Assembly: GCF_008801835.1 (NCBI RefSeq)
Contig: NZ_VZOW01000043.1
Span: 1-43,224 of the forward strand
DNA: 43,224 nt
From: Cupriavidus pauculus
Lineage (GTDB): Bacteria > Pseudomonadota > Gammaproteobacteria > Burkholderiales > Burkholderiaceae
Reading direction: 5' to 3'
Part shown: in pieces, positions 23,075 through 32,101 of the stretch
Layout of the letters: each line of letters starts with the position of its first letter
How positions within the stretch are numbered: position 1 is the first letter of the stretch
Translations under genes and position numbers: made by a program
Notes under the pieces: generated by a model
Seen by the model: the letters and a program-made list of their open reading frames with translations, nothing else
Told to the model about the DNA's origin: nothing
The model's database searches: none

Positions 23075-24240
23075 CCCTTCACGCGTTTTCCGCCACTGAA
23101 CGACCCTTGCGCATTCTCCTGGTTACCACGGGCCTGCGCATGGGGGGCGCCGAACAACAGGTCGCCGCGCTGGCGCGTGAATTCCTCGATCGAGGCAACC
23201 GCGTGGCCCTGATCAGCCTCACCCCGGATTGCGAAGTGCCGATGCCGGACGCCGTGGAGCGTCTGATGCTTGACATGCGCAAGACGCCGGTCTCGATGGC
23301 CCTGGCCCTCGCGGCGGCGCGCCGCTTTGCCTGCCGCTGGCAGCCGGACATCGTCAACGCGCATATGTTCCACGCCAACATGTTCGCCCGCGTGCTGACG
23401 CGCGTGGCGGATCTGCCGCCGCTGATCTGCGCCGCGCACAGCTTTTCCGAAGGCGGCCGGTTGCGCATGACGCTGTATCGGCTGACCAACACCTGGTGCA
23501 CGCTCACCACGCAGGTGAGCCAGTCCAGCCGAGCCGAGATGATTCGGGCCGGCGCCGTGACGGGCGACCGCGTGCGCGTGATGTACAACGGCATCGACAC
23601 GGACAAATTCAGACCCGACGCGCTGCTGCGCGAACAGACACGCGCGCAGCTTGGACTGGGCGCGGGAACGCGCATGGTGCTCAACATCGGCCGCCTTGCC
23701 GCCGAGAAAGACCAGGTGGCGTTGATCGATGCGTTTGCACGCCTGGACCGCTCCACGCCGACGCGGCTGTTCATTGCCGGCGACGGGCCGCAACGGCCCG
23801 CGCTCGAAGCGCGGATCGCCCATCATCGCCTGCAGGACCTGGCCGTGCTGCTGGGCACGCGTCACGATATTCCAGCGCTGCTGAATGCGGCCGACGTCTT
23901 CGCGCTATCGTCGCGCATCGAGGGCATGCCGCTCGTGCTGGGCGAGGCCCTGGCTTGCGAGTGTCCGGTCGTGGCCACATCGGCACCCGGCGTGGCCGAG
24001 TTGCTGGGCGATGTCGGCGCGATGGTGCCGGTGGGGGATACCGATGCGCTGGCGCGCGCCATGCTGCGCACGCTGGCCACGGTGGACACGGCTTCCGCCG
24101 ACCGCCGGGTTGGCCGCGAACGCATCGTCACGCATTTCGGCATCGCGGCCGCCGCGGATCGGTGGCTGGCGCTCTACCACGAACTCAGCGCCCCCTCGCG
24201 CGGCCACACCGGCCACGCCCATCCATGCGCCGGCGCATAG
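23071..24240 (+). CDS. GT4 family glycosyltransferase
   Basis: Retaining GT-B enzyme that extends the lipid-linked glycan in the cytoplasm. Opens RILLVTTGLRMGGAEQQVAA, the glycine-rich acceptor loop; donor domain with NIGRLAAEKDQ, FIAGDGPQ and the E-x7-E site SRIEGMPLVLGEAL. 389 aa is normal. The start is a TTG overlapping the previous TGA (TTGA), or a slightly later codon. The gene overlaps the flippase start by 16 bp. Confidence 0.92.
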   Translation: MTLHAFSATERPLRILLVTTGLRMGGAEQQVAALAREFLDRGNRVALISLTPDCEVPMPDAVERLMLDMRKTPVSMALALAAARRFACRWQPDIVNAHMFHANMFARVLTRVADLPPLICAAHSFSEGGRLRMTLYRLTNTWCTLTTQVSQSSRAEMIRAGAVTGDRVRVMYNGIDTDKFRPDALLREQTRAQLGLGAGTRMVLNIGRLAAEKDQVALIDAFARLDRSTPTRLFIAGDGPQRPALEARIAHHRLQDLAVLLGTRHDIPALLNAADVFALSSRIEGMPLVLGEALACECPVVATSAPGVAELLGDVGAMVPVGDTDALARAMLRTLATVDTASADRRVGRERIVTHFGIAAAADRWLALYHELSAPSRGHTGHAHPCAGA

Positions 24241-25466
24241 CAGGCAATGTTGGCTGGATGCTGCTGGACCGGGGCGCGCAGGTGCTTGCGGGTGTCGGCG
24301 TCGTTGCAATCCTGGCGCGCACACTTGGCACTGACGGCTTCGCCGCCTTCCAGTACGCGCAGTCGCTCGTGTTCATTGGCGCATCGGTCGCACTGATCTG
24401 TGGCGGCGAAGTGGTCATCCCGAGACTGGTTGCACTAAGCGACGCCACACGTCAGCACCGCTTGCTCGTACATGTCTTCTGGCTGCGCTTGCTGGCGGGC
24501 GTGGGCGGCTACGCCCTGGTCGCCGGCTTCCTGGCCGCCACCGGTCAGCCAGCGCGGAACTGGTGGCCCGCGCTGATTCTTGGCCTGGCTATCCTGTTGC
24601 GCGAACCCTTCGGCGTGGTCATCGCCTGGATGCAGGCGCGCACCGAAACCCGGCCCGTCGTACTGATCAATGTTGCGGCGCTGGCCCTGAAGGTCGGCAC
24701 GGTCATCGTATTGGCGCTGTGCAGCATCGAGCTGACGGGCGCCTATGCGACGGCGTTCGTGTTGGAACCGGTGCTTGCCGCCATCCTGCTTTGCGCGCTT
24801 TACCGCCGGCGGATGCCGGTTTCGCGTGTGCCGATCGACCTCAATTTGAGCCGCCAACTGCTGCACGACGGTGCGCTGTTCTGGGTCAGCTTCATGCTGA
24901 TGATGGCGGCACGGCGCATCGACCAGTTGATTCTCCATCCGCATGTCGAGGCCGCGGAGTTTGCCGCCTATGCCGCGTCGATGCAGATCGTCGACAACTT
25001 CACGGCGCTGGGCAGTATCCTGGCCAGCGGCATCGCGCCGTTATTCTTGTACGCAAAAAGCGAGCGCGCCGCCGGCATTGCCAACGTTGGCAAACTCGCA
25101 CTCTTCCTGGCCGTCGTAGGCGCGGCCGGCGCCATTGTCCTGGCGGTAATGGCGCCGTGGATCGTACATCTGCTTTACGGCTCGGCCTTTGCGGATGCCA
25201 CTGCGTTGATGCAACTCGCGATCCTGGTGAGTCCATTGGTGTTCGCGGACGTCGGCTTCACCGTTCTGGCCGCCTATCTGCGCAAGCCGCGCTGGATCGC
25301 AGCCAAGTGGGCGCTCGCATGCGCGGCGACCGTTGCCGTGGATTTGCTTGCCATTCCGCGACTCGGCGCGCGCGGGGCAATCCTGGGATATGCGACATCT
25401 GGTGCGCTGGCAGTGCTGGCCGGCATCGTCACATGGGCGTACGCACGCCGGACACAGCAGTCATGA
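24225..25466 (+). CDS. wzx: Wzx-like polysaccharide flippase, first copy
   Basis: Membrane protein of the MATE/MOP superfamily with about 12 hydrophobic helices over 413 aa, beginning RRRIAGNVGWMLLDRGAQVL, a typical flippase opening. It would flip undecaprenyl-linked glycan units to the periplasmic face. The ATG at 24225 is chosen because it begins the first helix and overlaps the preceding GT4; the frame is open much further upstream only by chance. The stop overlaps the next ATG (ATGA). Confidence 0.88.
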   Translation: MRRRIAGNVGWMLLDRGAQVLAGVGVVAILARTLGTDGFAAFQYAQSLVFIGASVALICGGEVVIPRLVALSDATRQHRLLVHVFWLRLLAGVGGYALVAGFLAATGQPARNWWPALILGLAILLREPFGVVIAWMQARTETRPVVLINVAALALKVGTVIVLALCSIELTGAYATAFVLEPVLAAILLCALYRRRMPVSRVPIDLNLSRQLLHDGALFWVSFMLMMAARRIDQLILHPHVEAAEFAAYAASMQIVDNFTALGSILASGIAPLFLYAKSERAAGIANVGKLALFLAVVGAAGAIVLAVMAPWIVHLLYGSAFADATALMQLAILVSPLVFADVGFTVLAAYLRKPRWIAAKWALACAATVAVDLLAIPRLGARGAILGYATSGALAVLAGIVTWAYARRTQQS

Positions 25467-26557
25467 GCCAGACGCCGGTCATTTGCTTCCTGACGGGCAC
25501 GATGAACGCGTACGCCGGCGCGGAGCGGATGACGGCGGTTGTCGCCAACGCGCTCGCCGCGCGCGGCTACGTGGTTCACATCGTCAGTCTGTTCGATCCC
25601 ACGACATGTTTCGCGCTGCATCCGGATGTGGAACTGCGCGCCCTGTTTGACACGCGGCCGTCGTTCAAGCGCCATTACCTGACCGCAGTCAGACGCATCC
25701 GCGAGGACGCCAGGCGCCACGGCATCGACATCATGATCGAAGTCGATCCGATGTTGACGCTGTTCACCCTGCCCGCCCTGGCCCGAACCGGCGTGCGCCG
25801 CATTGGCTGGGAACACTGTCATTTTGGCGAGGACCTGGGCAAGCCATTGCGGCGCGTGGCGCGTCGCCTTGCGGCGCGCACCGCGTCGGCCATCGTGGTG
25901 CTGACGGCCGCAGATCAAGCGCATTGGCGCACGGCGATCCGGCACGCATTTGACGTGCGCGCCATCGCCAATCCGCTGCCCTTCGACCTGCCTGCCGAAC
26001 CCGCGGCGGGCAACACACGCAAGGTCCTTGCGGTGGGCCGCCTGGTGCCGGCAAAAGGCTTCGACGTGCTGCTGCGCGCGTGGAAGACAGTCGTTGTCGC
26101 CGCACCCGGCTGGCAGCTCGAGATCGTCGGGGAAGGTGCGGAACGGCAGGCATTGCAGACGCTGATCGAGGAGCTTGGCATCGGTGACACCGTGTCGATG
26201 CCCGGCGCGCGGCGCGACGTGGAAACCGCATATCGCGGCGCCAGTGTCTTCTGCCTGAGTTCGCGCTATGAAGGATTCGGACTGGTGCTTCTGGAAGCGA
26301 TGGCGCATGGCCTGCCGGTGGTGGCAACCGCCTGCGACACCGGGCCCAGGTCGCTGCTGCAGGACGGTGTCAACGCGCGCGTCGTACCCGTGGATTCGGC
26401 GGACGCGCTCGCGGCGGGGCTGCTCGATGTCATGGACAGCCCACCTTTGCGGCATCGGCTGACTGATGGCGGCCGGCAGACGGCCAGGGCACACACCGTC
26501 GACCAAATAGTTGGCCAATGGGAATCGCTTCTGCGGGACGTGGCGGCCCGGGCATGA
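25463..26557 (+). CDS. GT4 family glycosyltransferase
   Basis: GT-B glycosyltransferase of 364 aa. ICFLTGTMNAYAGAERMTAV at the start, AVGRLVPAKGFDVLLRAW (about 190-207), IVGEGAER, and SSRYEGFGLVLLEAMAHGLP with the E-x7-E donor-binding site. It resembles GalNAc/Gal alpha transferases that recognise lipid-linked acceptors, but the sugar cannot be told. Last gene of block A; it converges on the WecA-like gene with 22 bp between stops. Confidence 0.92.
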   Translation: MSQTPVICFLTGTMNAYAGAERMTAVVANALAARGYVVHIVSLFDPTTCFALHPDVELRALFDTRPSFKRHYLTAVRRIREDARRHGIDIMIEVDPMLTLFTLPALARTGVRRIGWEHCHFGEDLGKPLRRVARRLAARTASAIVVLTAADQAHWRTAIRHAFDVRAIANPLPFDLPAEPAAGNTRKVLAVGRLVPAKGFDVLLRAWKTVVVAAPGWQLEIVGEGAERQALQTLIEELGIGDTVSMPGARRDVETAYRGASVFCLSSRYEGFGLVLLEAMAHGLPVVATACDTGPRSLLQDGVNARVVPVDSADALAAGLLDVMDSPPLRHRLTDGGRQTARAHTVDQIVGQWESLLRDVAARA

Positions 26558-26579
26558 CGTCCGGCCATGCCGCGGGCGA

Positions 26580-27653
26580 CTAGCGCGAGCGAATGCGCCG
26601 CACCCAGCGGATGACGATCCACGCCCGTTGCATCACCAGCAAGTGGAGGCCAGTAAAAAGCAGGAAGCCGGCAAAGATGATCGACTCCGGCACGCCCTTT
26701 TTCCACGCGACCACGCCGATCAGGCCCAGCACGAAATTGCCCACGAGCAGAAACCAGACGGTTTGCTTGGTGCTGAAACCCATGCGCAGCAGCAGATGGT
26801 GGAGGTGGGTGCGGTCGGCCGAAAGCGGATTCTTGCCCTGCACCGCCCGCCGGATCACGACGGCCAGCAGGTCGATCAGGATCAGTCCGACCACCCACAG
26901 CATCACCGCCGGTGGCACGTGGCCGCCAGGGTTGTACTCTTTCTGCGACAGTTCGACGGAGAACCAGCTGATCCCGTAGCCAAGCAGCAGGCTGCCGGCG
27001 TCGCCGAGGAACACAAGCCGCTGACGCAGCGGACTCGGCATGTTGAAAAGCAGGAAGCCCGCAATCGCGCCGCACATCAGCAGGCAGATCCGCAGCGCCC
27101 CGGGGTTGCCCACGTCATGCGCCAGCCACGAAAACCATGCGAACACGATCAACGACAAGCCCCCGGCCAGGCCGTCCATGCCGTCCATGCCGTCGGTCAT
27201 GTTGATGGCATTGACCACAGACAGCGTGGCCAGCAGCGTGAGCGGGATGCCCCAGGCGTAGAGAATCACGTCGCGCTTGTACAGCAGGTCTCCCAGCGAG
27301 TGCAGATACACCTCGCCCCACGACGTCATCAGAATCGCCGCGAAGAACTGAAACGCCAGCTTGCTCAGCGGCGACACGCCGTTGAGGTCGTCGAAAAGCC
27401 CGACCAGCGCCAGCAATGTCAGGCCGATATAGAGCGCGGTGTAGTGATCGTAGCCCCGCACGAACATTGCGCTGGAAATCCATAACGCAATCAGGATCGC
27501 CATGCCGCCCACCAGCGGCGTGGATCCTTCGTGCCGCTTCCTGCCGCCAGGGTGGTCAAGCAGGCCGCCGCGCGTTGCCAACGGCCGCAGGATCAGTACA
27601 GCGCCCGCGCTCAGCATGGCCGAGATCGCGGGGAGCCAGAAAAATTCGAACAT
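26580..27653 (-). CDS. WecA-type undecaprenyl-phosphate N-acetylhexosamine-1-phosphate transferase
   Basis: Polytopic enzyme of the MraY/WecA/WbpL family (357 aa, about 11 helices) that loads GlcNAc- or FucNAc-type sugar phosphate on undecaprenyl phosphate. Visible motifs: LVGGMAI (47-53), GLFDDLNG (85-92) with the Asp pair, the NxxNxxDGxDG box at 148-158, FLGDAGSLLLG, and the cytoplasmic DRTHLHHLLLRMG loop. The third motif is followed by an extra MDG from a 9-bp tandem duplication (27171-27188). It is the only minus-strand gene between two plus-strand blocks. Confidence 0.93.
   Translation of the reverse strand: MFEFFWLPAISAMLSAGAVLILRPLATRGGLLDHPGGRKRHEGSTPLVGGMAILIALWISSAMFVRGYDHYTALYIGLTLLALVGLFDDLNGVSPLSKLAFQFFAAILMTSWGEVYLHSLGDLLYKRDVILYAWGIPLTLLATLSVVNAINMTDGMDGMDGLAGGLSLIVFAWFSWLAHDVGNPGALRICLLMCGAIAGFLLFNMPSPLRQRLVFLGDAGSLLLGYGISWFSVELSQKEYNPGGHVPPAVMLWVVGLILIDLLAVVIRRAVQGKNPLSADRTHLHHLLLRMGFSTKQTVWFLLVGNFVLGLIGVVAWKKGVPESIIFAGFLLFTGLHLLVMQRAWIVIRWVRRIRSR
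27171..27188. repeat. 9-bp tandem duplication in the WecA-like catalytic loop
   Basis: GCCGTCCAT occurs twice head to tail (27171-27179 and 27180-27188). On the coding strand it adds Met-Asp-Gly, giving DGMDGMDGL instead of the family's DGxDGL. It keeps the frame. Confidence 0.85.
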
Positions 27654-27847
27654 GGAAACTCAGATCTGTATCGGCAGCGCGAAGGTTGCGATTTTTTTCG
27701 CGCAAAAACGATTCGCGTAGAATGTGCCGGGTTCACGCCGCAGCCAGGTGCGCGCGCAGCCAACATTAAACTTCACATCATGATGCTCCGATAGTGGGGC
27801 CGGCCCTCAGCGTTGTGCACGGCACACGCGCCACTTCGGTTTCGTCC

Positions 27848-28897
27848 ATGCTCTTGCCTATTTATCTTGTATCGCGTAACGGGGTCAAAAATACCGGCGG
27901 AGTCGAACGTGTGGTCCATCTGCTCCAAAATGACCTGATCCGCCACGGGGCCCAAGTAGCACTAGTTGACGAAGCAACGGTTTTACCACAGTTCCTGCGC
28001 GGCAAGCGCATTACCCAGTTTTTGTTTCCTTTGGCCGCTTCTGCCTGGCTGTGGGTGCGCCGAATATCGGGACACAGGTTCGAGACCATTTCGAATTCGT
28101 CGTACACACCGGTCTACCCCTCCGAAGCGGTAATCGTGCACGGCTCGGCCACCGGTTATATTCGGGCGCTTGCCGGATCGGGTAACCGGTTTCTGGGCAT
28201 GCGGGTGCTGGCGCTGCTGGAAGGCATGACGATGCGCCGCGCGCGCCGGGTGGTTTGCGTCTCGGAAGCGGTGCGCGACATTTGCGTCGCAGCGCATGGC
28301 GTGCCCGCCGAAAAATGCACGGTCATTCATAACGGCATCGACGCGTCCGTATTCCGTCCGCGGCCGAAGTTCGTTGGCGACAAGGTGCGGCTCGGATTTG
28401 CCGGCCGGCTCGAGTATGGCAAGGGACTGCCATACCTGATCGATATTGCCCGCTGGGTCGGCACCCAGCGCGATATCGAACTGACCATCGCCACCACCAG
28501 CGACGCGCCGGTTGCGCTGCAAGGCCTGCCCAACGTCACGATCATGTCGGGCCTCGCGCCGCAGCGGATGGGCGAGTTCTACGACCGAATCGACGTGATG
28601 GTCTTCCCTTCGCTGTTCGAAGGGTTTGAGCTGGTGACCCTCGAGGCACTGGCTTCGGGCGTCAGCGTACTGGGCACGCGGGTCGGCGCGTGCGACGTAT
28701 TCCTGCGCCAGGGTGTGCCATGGGTCAGCGAATTGCCAGCGGACTCCGCGGCCTTCTTCGAGCAGGCGCCCGGGATTTTCGCCCGTTTGCGTCAGCATTC
28801 CGATCCCGCCGCGATGCATGCCCTGATTGCGCGCTCCTTTTCCATTGCGCGGTTCTGCGATCAGCTCCGCGCCCAATTGCAATTATTGAATTCGTGA
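27848..28897 (+). CDS. GT4 family glycosyltransferase
   Basis: GT-B glycosyltransferase of about 349 aa. MLLPIYLVSRNGVKNTGGVE at the start, VCVSEAVRDICVAAHGVP, then IHNGIDASVFRPRP, GFAGRLEYGKGLPYLIDIA and the E-x7-E site PSLFEGFELVTLEALASG. The ATG at 27848 is chosen; a GTG 18 codons earlier keeps the frame and neither has a clear ribosome site. First gene of block B. The 190-bp gap to the WecA-like gene has a TAGAAT -10-like box near 27718 that may drive it. Confidence 0.9.
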   Translation: MLLPIYLVSRNGVKNTGGVERVVHLLQNDLIRHGAQVALVDEATVLPQFLRGKRITQFLFPLAASAWLWVRRISGHRFETISNSSYTPVYPSEAVIVHGSATGYIRALAGSGNRFLGMRVLALLEGMTMRRARRVVCVSEAVRDICVAAHGVPAEKCTVIHNGIDASVFRPRPKFVGDKVRLGFAGRLEYGKGLPYLIDIARWVGTQRDIELTIATTSDAPVALQGLPNVTIMSGLAPQRMGEFYDRIDVMVFPSLFEGFELVTLEALASGVSVLGTRVGACDVFLRQGVPWVSELPADSAAFFEQAPGIFARLRQHSDPAAMHALIARSFSIARFCDQLRAQLQLLNS

Positions 28898-30054
28898 AGG
28901 TTCTGCTGATTTCACCCAACGGCCTGCAGGAACTATCGGGAGGCGGGCTCTACCTGCGATCGCTGGCACAGGCGCTTTGCGGCGTGCGGGGCGTAAGCCA
29001 GGTCACGGTCGTCAGCAAGGACATGGGAGACGGCGAGATTTTCGATTTCCCGTCCCATTGCCAACGCGTATATCTCGAAAAGAACAAAACCCGCGACGTC
29101 GTCGCGCGGCTGCGCCTTTACCCCACGTACCTGATTACCCATCGCCCGCTGCTGATGCGCCACGCCCGCGCCGCCGACGTGGTGCTGTTCCATAATTCGC
29201 GCTGCGGCGGGCTGATGGCGGAAATGCGCAGGAAAATGCCGGGCAAGACCTATGGCATCCTGAGCGACAACGTCGAGGCCGAGCTAAAACGCCAGCATCG
29301 TGAAGGAAATGTGTTACGACAGGTAAGCAATGCCGTCGATACCTGGCTGATCCGTCGCGCGGAAGCACCGAGCCGCTTTGCCGACTTCGTGACATTTATC
29401 ACCGAGGCGGATCGCGCGCTATTTGATCGCCAATACGGCACGCCCGGGCGCACCGGAATATTGCCGATTTCGCTGCCGCCGGGTGAGTCGGGCGAAGCGG
29501 GTGCCGGCGGCGCGTCCAGCATCCCGAAAATTCTCTTTACGGCACATTTCGGGTTCGAACCGAATCAAAGCGCCCTGCGTGATTTTGCCGAGGTGGCTCG
29601 ACTGTTTTTCCGAATATCGGACGTGCGGGCGGACTTCGTCGTGGCAGGCGCACGGGCGGCCGAAATGGCGGCCGGCTACCCCGGACTGACGGTGGTGGAC
29701 GGGCCTTCGCCGGCAGCCATGGCGCAGACCTTTGCAGGCGCCACCGTCTACCTGGCACCCGTCAGCTGGGGCAGCGGCATGAAAACCAAGGTGGCGGAAG
29801 CGCTGTCATTTGGGCTGCCCGTGATTTGCATGCCGAATGCGGCGGTTGGCTATGACGCCGCACTGAGTGACACCGAATTCTGCCGTGCAATTTGCGTGGT
29901 GGAAAATGCCTCGGAGATGGCGAGCACACTTCACAGAATTTTACAAACCCGGGATCTCTCGCCACTCCGGCATGCTGCAACCGCAGCATTCAATGCTTTA
30001 TACTCGCATGCGTCGCAAACCAGGCGGCTTGAACTGCTTCTCCCTGCACAATGA
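28894..30054 (+). CDS. GT4-like glycosyltransferase
   Basis: GT-B type protein of 386 aa starting at a GTG that overlaps the previous stop (GTGA). KVLLISPNGLQELSGGGLYL at the start gives the glycine-rich loop; the donor half has PKILFTAHFGFEPNQSALRD and APVSWGSGMKTKVAEALSFG, as in GT4 enzymes that follow the GmhX/SWGSGxKxK pattern. Substrate unknown. It overlaps the next gene by 4 bp (ATGA). Confidence 0.88.
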   Translation: MKVLLISPNGLQELSGGGLYLRSLAQALCGVRGVSQVTVVSKDMGDGEIFDFPSHCQRVYLEKNKTRDVVARLRLYPTYLITHRPLLMRHARAADVVLFHNSRCGGLMAEMRRKMPGKTYGILSDNVEAELKRQHREGNVLRQVSNAVDTWLIRRAEAPSRFADFVTFITEADRALFDRQYGTPGRTGILPISLPPGESGEAGAGGASSIPKILFTAHFGFEPNQSALRDFAEVARLFFRISDVRADFVVAGARAAEMAAGYPGLTVVDGPSPAAMAQTFAGATVYLAPVSWGSGMKTKVAEALSFGLPVICMPNAAVGYDAALSDTEFCRAICVVENASEMASTLHRILQTRDLSPLRHAATAAFNALYSHASQTRRLELLLPAQ

Positions 30055-30875
30055 CCATGCCGAGCGCAAAAAAACTGGTTAGCGTCATTACACCCGTTCA
30101 TAACGACGGAAAGTATATCGGCGCAACTGCCAGCTCGATTCTGCAGCAGAGCCTGACCGATTTTGAGTGGATTCTGGTCGACGATGGCTCCAATGGCGAG
30201 ACGGCCTCCGTCCTGGCCAGCCTCGCCGCGTCCGATTCACGTATTCGAATCATTACCAATCCGGTCGCATATGGCCCCGCGCGCGCGCGCAATATCGGAA
30301 TCGCGGCAGCCGAGGGCGAATTCGTCGCATTTCTCGATGCCGACGACATCTGGGATGCACATAAACTGGAGCAGCAGGTGCGGTTTATGCGCGAACACGA
30401 TCTCGATTTCAGCTACCACGACTATATTCCGTTCGAAGACGGCAGCGGCCGGCCAATATCGAAAATATGCGGGCCGAATCGATTGACGTTGTTTTCTCAT
30501 AATTCGCGACGCGGCGTCGGGTGTCTGGCTGTAATGCTCAAGCGCGACATCGCCGGCGACGGCGTGTTTCCCGCCATGCCGCCTGGCCATGTCGCCGAGG
30601 ACTTCGCGGCATGGGCCATCCTCATAAAAGGTGGCTTGCGTGGTGAACGCCTGCCGAAAACGCTGGCGTGGTACCGCGTTCGCAAGCGGTCCTTTTCGTC
30701 GAACAAGATTCGCTCCGCCCATTCCGTCTGGTTCATCATGCGGACCATGGAAGGGTTCGGCAAGATCACGTCGGCGTTCTTCCTGACCAGCTACCTGTTA
30801 AACGCCATGACATCGCGGCTGATGGCGCGCATCGCCAGCCCGCACCAGACTCTGGCATCGCCTCCATGGCATTGA
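30051..30875 (+). CDS. GT2 family glycosyltransferase
   Basis: GT-A inverting transferase (274 aa). VSVITPVHNDGKYIGATASS (10-29), LVDDGSNGE (42-50) and the metal-binding FLDADDIW (94-101) are intact; ED in HVAEDFAAW is a probable catalytic-base region. The C-terminus shows a weak hydrophobic stretch. It overlaps both neighbours, by 4 bp upstream and 10 bp downstream. Confidence 0.92.
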   Translation: MTMPSAKKLVSVITPVHNDGKYIGATASSILQQSLTDFEWILVDDGSNGETASVLASLAASDSRIRIITNPVAYGPARARNIGIAAAEGEFVAFLDADDIWDAHKLEQQVRFMREHDLDFSYHDYIPFEDGSGRPISKICGPNRLTLFSHNSRRGVGCLAVMLKRDIAGDGVFPAMPPGHVAEDFAAWAILIKGGLRGERLPKTLAWYRVRKRSFSSNKIRSAHSVWFIMRTMEGFGKITSAFFLTSYLLNAMTSRLMARIASPHQTLASPPWH

Positions 30876-32101
30876 ATGCCCTGATCTCGGGTCTGGGCGT
30901 TCTACTGAAGTTGCTCTGCGGCCTTGCCGCCAACAAGATCCTCTCGACCCAGCTCGGCCCCATCGCTTTTGGCGCCTGGGGCAACGTCTTCAGCCTGGCC
31001 ACCCTCTACACCACCTTCTCGAACGGCGGCATTGCGCAGGGCCTCGTGGCACGGCTCTCGACGCCAACTCAGGACGAGCGCGCACGCGACCAGTGGCTGA
31101 ACGGCGGGATGCTGTTTGCGCTCTGCGTACCCGTGCTGATCGCGGTGTGGCACAGCGGCTTCCGGCAGTTGGGTATCGTCAGCGGCGCGCAGGCGCTTGG
31201 TCCGCTGGCGGCGCTGGCGCTTGGCCTGCTGGCCGGACTTGCACTGCAGATCCAGGCAAGCGTGCTGGCGCAAGGCCGATCGAGGCTGAACGCGTTGGTG
31301 CTGGCGTTCTCGGGCGTCGCGGCGCTTGCCAGCTACTGGTGGTTCGTGACGCCGGGCTCGGTACAAAGCGCCGTCCATGCCCTGCTCGCCGGATTTGCCG
31401 CCACGCTCGTCGCCTGGCTCGCGGTTGCCGCATTCACCCGCACCCGCTGGCACGGCGGCCTGGCGTCGCTGTCCGACGGCATGGCCGCGGCGCGCGCGCT
31501 GGCGCCCTATGTGTTGATTGCGCTAGCGCCGGCGGTGGTCGGCACGGCGGCCGTGATCACGGTGCGTGAAGTCGTTTCGGTGCGCGTCGGACCCGAGGCG
31601 GCGGGGCTCTGGCAGGGCATGTTCCGCATTTCGGATGCCGTTGTCGCCATGGCGCAGGCCGTGGTCAGCTTCGTGCTGCTTCCGGAAGTGTTTCGCAGCG
31701 GCGCGCCTGGCCGGTCGCTCAAGTCGCGCCTGCCGACATATGCGGCGCTGGTGGCCCTTGGCTTTGCCGTGGGTGCGGCCATCCTCTGGCAGGCTGCCGA
31801 CGTCGTGGTGCGCACGCTGTATTCGGATGCCTTTTCGGGCATCGCCCCGTTGCTGTGGATCGAACTGCTTGGCGACGCGTTCAAAGCCTTGGCCATGCCG
31901 TTCGTGGCGTTCTTCATTTACCAGAGAAATCTGCGTTTTTCCTGGGCGCTCGAGCTGATTTTTTCGGCCTGCTTCGTGTTGGCCACCTACATACTGACCG
32001 GCATGAGCGGCCTTGCAGGTGCGGCCGTGGCCTATGCACTGGCAAACCTCGTACTGCTGGTGGTTGCTTTCGTTTTGTTTCTTGGAGTCCGGGATGCCTG
32101 A
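30866..32101 (+). CDS. wzx: Wzx-like polysaccharide flippase, second copy
   Basis: Polytopic protein of 411 aa with about 12 helices and a flippase-type start (MALNALISGLGVLLKLLCGL). Little obvious likeness to the first flippase at 24225-25466 beyond the fold, so the two probably move different glycans. The ATG at 30866 overlaps the GT2 stop; the frame is open upstream by chance. The stop overlaps the polymerase start by 8 bp. Confidence 0.87.
   Translation: MALNALISGLGVLLKLLCGLAANKILSTQLGPIAFGAWGNVFSLATLYTTFSNGGIAQGLVARLSTPTQDERARDQWLNGGMLFALCVPVLIAVWHSGFRQLGIVSGAQALGPLAALALGLLAGLALQIQASVLAQGRSRLNALVLAFSGVAALASYWWFVTPGSVQSAVHALLAGFAATLVAWLAVAAFTRTRWHGGLASLSDGMAAARALAPYVLIALAPAVVGTAAVITVREVVSVRVGPEAAGLWQGMFRISDAVVAMAQAVVSFVLLPEVFRSGAPGRSLKSRLPTYAALVALGFAVGAAILWQAADVVVRTLYSDAFSGIAPLLWIELLGDAFKALAMPFVAFFIYQRNLRFSWALELIFSACFVLATYILTGMSGLAGAAVAYALANLVLLVVAFVLFLGVRDA

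Noticed and set aside
23496..24224. Extended N-terminus of the first flippase (656-aa frame)
   Set aside because: The extra part is an Arg-rich shadow of the GT4 gene; membrane helices begin at 24225.
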